Shown: in pieces, positions 59,869 to 64,000 of the stretch
Layout of the letters: every line of letters starts with the position of its first letter
Position numbering within the stretch: position 1 is the first letter of the stretch
NCBI GenBank assembly: GCA_964573995.1
Contig: CAZNLH010000007.1
Location: 24,002-88,001, forward strand
Origin: CAZNLH01 sp964573995
Lineage (GTDB): Bacteria; Gemmatimonadota; CAZMKB01; CAZNLH01
DNA length: 64,000 nucleotides
Direction: 5' to 3'
The notes under the pieces: model-generated
Told to the model about the DNA's origin: nothing
Seen by the model: the letters and a program-made list of their open reading frames with translations, nothing else
Database searches by the model: none
Translations under genes and position numbers: made by a program

Positions 59869-61752
59869 TCATCGGTCGAAGTTCTCCCGCATCCACATCT
59901 CGAACACGGCCAGTGCCCATATCCGGTGGGAGTTGTTTCTCTGTTTGCTGTCGTGCTCTGAGAAAAGCCGCCTCACGGCGGGAAATCGAAAGATACCCCT
60001 CCTGCGGATCGTCTCCTCCGAGGTGAAGTTACCGATATATTCCCTGATCTCTCTGTCATCACGAATCCAGTTCTTGAGCGGGATGCTGTGCCCCAGTTTA
60101 TCCTTCCTGTGGACTATATCGTCCGGCAGGGCCCTCTCCATTGCCTTTCTCAAGATATACTTGGTATCAAACCAGCCCCTAACCTTCATAGAGGAGGGGA
60201 TCGAGGCACAGAAATCAACCAGGCGATAATCCAGCATGGGATAACGCGTCTCGAGATCGTACCTCATGTTCAAGTCGTTCCTGCGCAGGTAAAAATCCAC
60301 GATGGACTGGTAATCGCTGTAGAGAGAGCGGCTCAAGAGATCCGGGCCATCGGCCTCCGAGTTGAACTGCAATAGATCCTCACAAAGGCCGATAAAGTCT
60401 ATTTGCCTGAATATCGACGGGGCAAGCAGGCCTTCGAGTTGATCGCTTCGATAATATGTCCTCCACCTGTGCGTGAGAAGTTCTTTCGGGAGACGGAAAT
60501 TCTCGGAGAACCTCTTCAGTTTGACCGTGAGGTTCTTTTTCTTGTCCGAATCGGGCAGGAGCGAGAATAGGCCGATCAGCGGCCTCTTGATGAAATAGGG
60601 TGCGATGTCGAAGTACCTCGCGACCTTGTCGGCCTCGTACACGGGGTGACCGGCGAACAGTTCATCTCCACCGTCGCCAGTCAACACATAAGGCACGCTA
60701 CCCCCCGCTTCTCGTCCCAGGATGGCCGTGGCGATGTTGATCCCCACATCGCAAAAGGGTTCGTTCATCCTGCCGGCGATCTCGTGCATCCCGAGCACAT
60801 CCTTGGACGAGTATTCGATCTCGACGTGGTCCGACCCGGCGTACTCCGCCATTATCTTCGCGTAACGCGATTCGTCGAAGGACTCACTGCGGCACCTGTA
60901 GGAGAAGGTCTTCAACCGACTTCCCTTCAATCCCCTTACGAAAGAGGCCACGGTGCTGGAGTCCATCCCTCCGCTCAGGAAGATCCCTGGGCTGTCCCCC
61001 TTATCGACCCTCACGGCCACCGCATCTCCTATCCTGCGGAACAGTTCCTCGGCGAGTTCGTCCTCCCCCATCTTCGATACGCCCGCGAACGACAGCCTCC
61101 AGTAACGATGGAGGCGGTCTCTCCCCTCCTCCACTACAAGGCAATGCGCCGGCCTCAGTTTGAAGACACCGGTGAAAAAGGTCTCCATGCCTGGGTTGTA
61201 GTTGAAGAGGAGGAACTTCCCCAGTGCCTTGTGGTTTAGTTCCTTTGACATGCCGGTGAACCGGAATATGGGCTGGATCGATGACGAGAACACGACCCTA
61301 TTCTCATCCATGTAATAATAGAGCGGCTCGATCCCGAGATGGTCCCTCGCGAGCACCAGCCTGCAGTTGTCCCTGTCCATGATACCCACGGCGAATTTAC
61401 CGTCGATGTTCTTCGCGAAATCGAGCCCGAACTTCCTGTAAAGGTCGAGGATGAGGAAAGACACGTTTCCAGGTTCCTGCTGGTACCGGCCTTCGGGACA
61501 CAACTCGGAGAGTTCATCCTTGTTATAGATCAAGCCCGAAAAGACGACGGACACCAGGCCGTTTTCCGCCGACACTGGGCCCTGGCCTCTGTAGTCCGGG
61601 CTCTCGAAGGGAACCATGGAGGAAAATCCGCACCCCTCTTCCGCGAGGGTGTGTATATCGGCCGTCCCGGTCCGCCCGGAGGCAACCGCCTCTTCGATCC
61701 TTCCGGGCTCTAACGAGCCGCGCCCGGACCTGTTGAATACTCCGAAGATCAT
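59869..61752 (-). CDS. Asparagine-synthase-like protein lacking the glutaminase cysteine
   Basis: 627 residues. The N-terminal class II glutaminase-like domain begins MIFGVFNRSG, so the catalytic Cys2 of AsnB (MCG) is absent. The synthetase domain is intact: PP-loop GIFLSGGMDSSTVASFVRGL, YVLTGDGGDELFAGHPVY and RKDKLGHSIPLKNW. Such proteins may use ammonia or form another amide in glycan or secondary metabolism. It lies after the glycerol-3-phosphate dehydrogenase with a 103-base spacer. A different start restoring a Cys is not available in frame nearby. Confidence 0.85.
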   Translation of the reverse strand: MIFGVFNRSGRGSLEPGRIEEAVASGRTGTADIHTLAEEGCGFSSMVPFESPDYRGQGPVSAENGLVSVVFSGLIYNKDELSELCPEGRYQQEPGNVSFLILDLYRKFGLDFAKNIDGKFAVGIMDRDNCRLVLARDHLGIEPLYYYMDENRVVFSSSIQPIFRFTGMSKELNHKALGKFLLFNYNPGMETFFTGVFKLRPAHCLVVEEGRDRLHRYWRLSFAGVSKMGEDELAEELFRRIGDAVAVRVDKGDSPGIFLSGGMDSSTVASFVRGLKGSRLKTFSYRCRSESFDESRYAKIMAEYAGSDHVEIEYSSKDVLGMHEIAGRMNEPFCDVGINIATAILGREAGGSVPYVLTGDGGDELFAGHPVYEADKVARYFDIAPYFIKRPLIGLFSLLPDSDKKKNLTVKLKRFSENFRLPKELLTHRWRTYYRSDQLEGLLAPSIFRQIDFIGLCEDLLQFNSEADGPDLLSRSLYSDYQSIVDFYLRRNDLNMRYDLETRYPMLDYRLVDFCASIPSSMKVRGWFDTKYILRKAMERALPDDIVHRKDKLGHSIPLKNWIRDDREIREYIGNFTSEETIRRRGIFRFPAVRRLFSEHDSKQRNNSHRIWALAVFEMWMRENFDR

Positions 61753-61855
61753 TCCGTTACGCCCTTTCTATTCCTCTCGCCCCCCAAGAACTCCTGCAGG
61801 CGCCCTGCGCCGGCATCCATCACCACGGCCCGAGCCACCGGTAACGCCAAGGGAG

Positions 61856-63391
61856 TCACCTGGTGTGCAATTCTTCACCCACGGGATCTACCTGCAGAGA
61901 GTCCCTCAACAACCTCATCTCCTCTCCTGCCCGGGACTCGTCCCAGTCGAACAACTCGGCTATCCGGGGCGCGAGCATGGCCGCCCTCTCTGGGTTGTCC
62001 CCGATGTTCGTCCGCCGATAGACAAGGTCGCCGAGGTGACAGACGGACTCCTCCTTGACCATTCTACGAAGGGGATCTCTCCAGCTCAGGTCATCGGAAT
62101 CGGGGATCCAGTGAAAATCGAACATCCCCTCGCCGTCCAGAAAATGCCCGGCCGGATTGAACTCCTCGATTCCCCTTCCATCTCGTCCTCCACGCTTCGG
62201 GAATATCTTCCGAAGGGACTTCTCCGCGGCAAGTCGCGAGGTGGTAAACTTTATGCCCGTCAGGCTGTACAGTCCCCCGGGGCCTCCGACTGTGCCATGA
62301 TCTATAAAGACCTCCCTCTTCGTCAGGGCGATCCCGCCCGTCTCCGTCACGGGGAGGAAACCCGCGAAGATATGCAATATGTCCCCTCGCTCCAACCCAA
62401 TCCCTGGGACAGCGAGGTTCAGGTCATCGATGAATTCCCGTAATTCGCCTTCCGTTGGAACCGGCCCTGCAGATACGGATTCGCGCGGGGCGTGACCCGT
62501 TCCGGCCAGTAGCATGCCCTTCCAGGGTATCAGGAAATAGATCCGGCTCCCCACCCTCTTCGGCGCAACGGCGAGGGCGTGATCGGACAAGGCCTTCCCG
62601 TTGAATAGGACATTCCAGGCCAACGAACTCCGGAACAGTTTCGGGATATCCTTGTGGAACCGGGCCGCGATGTCCCTGGCCCACGGGCCAGCGGCGTTCA
62701 CCACGATGTTACTCTTGAACTCGAGGCCACGGCCGCTCACGTGATCAATCGCCTCGACCCCTTCCAGGCGGTCTCCCGACCTTTTGAGGCGCACGGCCTC
62801 CACGTAATTGAGAAAGGTCGAACCGCGACCGCAGGACCACCTTATCGTATCCATCAGGAGGCGCTGTGGGTCGGGTATGAGGGCGTCGTACCAGATTGCG
62901 CCTCCCACGAGGCCGTCCCTGTCCACGCCGTTGAATATCTCCTCCGTTGCGGCGGGGTCGATGACCTTTCCGCCGGGAATCCTCCTGTCGCGGGGGAGTC
63001 CACTGTTTCGCCCGCGAGACAACGCGTCATTTACCAGGAGGGCGATCCTGAATATGGAGGGCCTGTACAACCCCTTCCCGTAGAGCGGCATGAGGCACGG
63101 CATCGGTCTTACGAGATAGGGAAATTTCTCGAGGAGCCATCTCCTTTCGCCGACGGACTCGTAAAACCGCTTCAAATCCGCCGATTGCAGGTATCGAAGC
63201 CCCCCGTGGGCTATGCGAAGGCTGTTGGTGCTCGTCGCCGCACCAAAGTCCCCCTTCTCCAGCAATAGAGAACGAAGCCCCCTTCGCGCCGCCTCCATCG
63301 ACAGCATTATCCCGTGAACGCCGCCCCCGATGACTATGAGGTCGTAAGTGACGCGGGACGCGGACTCAGGATTCCTGTCGATACCGGACAC
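61856..63391 (-). CDS. glpD: FAD-dependent glycerol-3-phosphate dehydrogenase
   Basis: 511 residues. Dinucleotide fold DLIVIGGGVHGIMLSMEAAR, LLLEKGDFGAATSTNSLRIA, HGGLRYLQ, VVNAAGPWARDIAARFH and SLTGIKFTTSRLAAEK match the GlpD/GlpA group. It oxidises glycerol-3-phosphate at the membrane and passes electrons to quinone. No glpK or glpF is adjacent. It starts directly at the stop of the epimerase gene. Confidence 0.88.
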   Translation of the reverse strand: MSGIDRNPESASRVTYDLIVIGGGVHGIMLSMEAARRGLRSLLLEKGDFGAATSTNSLRIAHGGLRYLQSADLKRFYESVGERRWLLEKFPYLVRPMPCLMPLYGKGLYRPSIFRIALLVNDALSRGRNSGLPRDRRIPGGKVIDPAATEEIFNGVDRDGLVGGAIWYDALIPDPQRLLMDTIRWSCGRGSTFLNYVEAVRLKRSGDRLEGVEAIDHVSGRGLEFKSNIVVNAAGPWARDIAARFHKDIPKLFRSSLAWNVLFNGKALSDHALAVAPKRVGSRIYFLIPWKGMLLAGTGHAPRESVSAGPVPTEGELREFIDDLNLAVPGIGLERGDILHIFAGFLPVTETGGIALTKREVFIDHGTVGGPGGLYSLTGIKFTTSRLAAEKSLRKIFPKRGGRDGRGIEEFNPAGHFLDGEGMFDFHWIPDSDDLSWRDPLRRMVKEESVCHLGDLVYRRTNIGDNPERAAMLAPRIAELFDWDESRAGEEMRLLRDSLQVDPVGEELHTR

Positions 63392-64000
63392 TCAGAGCAA
63401 TCCCCTTTCCCTGTACCACGATGCCGTCTTCTCGAGTCCTTCCCGGATGTCTACCTTCGCCTCGTACCCCAGCAGCCGTCTCGCCTTTTCCGAGGTGAAG
63501 GCCCTGTCGAGTTGAAAGAACTCGACGCGCCTCGGGTAGATCGGGGGGACCACGCCGAGGGGGCGGCAGATCTTCTCGCAGAGGACGGATGCGAGATAGA
63601 CTGGATAGAAGGGGACTCTCCACCTGGGATGGGGCCGTTCCAGCACATCGGCAATGAGGTTCACGAGTTCTCCGATCGTCGTGTAACTTGGGCCTGCTAT
63701 GATGAACACCTCTCCCAGCGCCTCCTTCTTCCTCCCACACAGGACGATGCCTTCCACGAGGTCGTCGATGTAGGTCAGGTGGTAAAGCACCCTTCCCGAG
63801 CCGATCATCACGAAGTATCCCCGGTCGATCGAGCGGAAGAGTTTCAGGAATCGTGAATCCCCCGGACCGTAAATACCGACGGGCCTCACCACGACACCCG
63901 GCAACCCCTTCCTGAAATATCGGGCGGCCAGAATCTCGCCCTCGAGTTTCGATTCCTGGTAATGATCGCCGGGCTTTACGCGGTAGGTTTCATCCGCGGG
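63392..64000 (-). CDS. NAD-dependent sugar-nucleotide epimerase/dehydratase (5' end beyond window)
   Basis: About 203 C-terminal residues are visible. The catalytic Tyr-Lys pair is in HYQESKLEGEILAARY, then VVVRPVGIYGPGD, LTYIDDLVEGIVLCG and ARRLLGYEAKVDIREGLEKT, as in extended SDR enzymes. The NAD-binding Gly motif lies outside the window. Probably part of nucleotide-sugar or glycolipid metabolism. Its stop codon abuts the glpD start. Confidence 0.85.
   Translation of the reverse strand, partial: PADETYRVKPGDHYQESKLEGEILAARYFRKGLPGVVVRPVGIYGPGDSRFLKLFRSIDRGYFVMIGSGRVLYHLTYIDDLVEGIVLCGRKKEALGEVFIIAGPSYTTIGELVNLIADVLERPHPRWRVPFYPVYLASVLCEKICRPLGVVPPIYPRRVEFFQLDRAFTSEKARRLLGYEAKVDIREGLEKTASWYRERGLL

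Noticed and set aside
1..64000. CRISPR arrays, tRNA or rRNA genes, insertion sequences, prophage
   Set aside because: No spaced direct repeats, no tRNA cloverleaf or rRNA-like stretch, and no transposase, integrase or structural phage protein was seen; the holin-superfamily protein at 51466 belongs to a chromosomal family.

Overview
The window is a moderately GC-rich chromosomal scaffold from a bacterium. Three runs of exactly 100 N (32860-32959, 34298-34397, 58557-58656) mark it as a draft or metagenome scaffold. An outer-membrane porin, a lipoprotein, a Pcm methyltransferase and a secreted M16 protease point to a diderm. The giant kinase/TPR/GAF/AAA+ regulator, the many TTG and GTG starts and the three alkaline-phosphatase-superfamily proteins recall Deltaproteobacteria-like or related uncultured phyla. 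The sequence alone does not settle the phylum.

Layout. 1-15.3 kb (minus): a tightly packed run headed by a good sigma-70 promoter (15308-15336). It encodes an M16 protease, a class IV aminotransferase, endonuclease V, Pcm, an M24 peptidase, GlyRS, a sodium/solute symporter, YjbQ, an HDAC-like deacetylase, HyuA, HyuB and a membrane M28 peptidase cut by the window edge. 15.3-16.7 kb: a SatD-like HTH protein with two palindromes at its promoter, and a NicO-like membrane protein. 16.9-24.3 kb (plus): a complete F-type ATP synthase operon. 24.3-31.0 kb (plus): two AlkP-superfamily phosphodiesterases, a UPF0104 flippase-like protein and a membrane sulfatase-like protein, probably an envelope-glycan module. 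31.1-35.6 kb (minus): a damaged or badly assembled molybdenum region, preceded by a sigma-70 promoter, a Moco-riboswitch-like leader and a terminator. It holds moaD, a mobA stump, moaA (spanning gap 2), a MOT1-type molybdate transporter, a porin with a nonsense codon and a frameshift, and the C-terminal stump of a TtrA-like molybdopterin oxidoreductase. 35.8-40.6 kb (plus): a lipoprotein and four glycosyltransferases.

40.8-47.3 kb (minus) is the most interesting part. A 1710-residue Ser/Thr kinase - NTPase - TPR - GAF - sigma54-type AAA+ - Fis-HTH protein lies just upstream of four small genes: a 90-aa secreted protein, a 96-aa unknown and two half-ferritin-like proteins. Between them are an exact -24/-12 (sigma54) promoter and two TTGGAA-N3-TTCCAA palindromes 32 bp apart, placed where enhancer sites belong. 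It reads as a self-contained signal-transduction unit that I do not recognise as a named system. The activator's GAFTGA loop reads GTATGV, which is the main doubt.

47.5-51.1 kb (minus): an ECF sigma factor, a DUF4097 protein, a zinc-finger anti-sigma factor and a bactofilin-like membrane protein, probably an envelope-stress operon. 51.5-58.6 kb: a small membrane protein, then purD, a cystathionine gamma-synthase/lyase, a TPR protein overlapping an orphan ParA, cutA, an RNase Z-like hydrolase, galU and a SAM hydrolase broken by gap 3. 58.8-64 kb (minus): a VapBC module with promoter and operator, an AsnB-like protein without the catalytic Cys, glycerol-3-phosphate dehydrogenase and a sugar-nucleotide epimerase cut by the window end. 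No tRNA, rRNA, CRISPR array, insertion sequence or prophage was seen.
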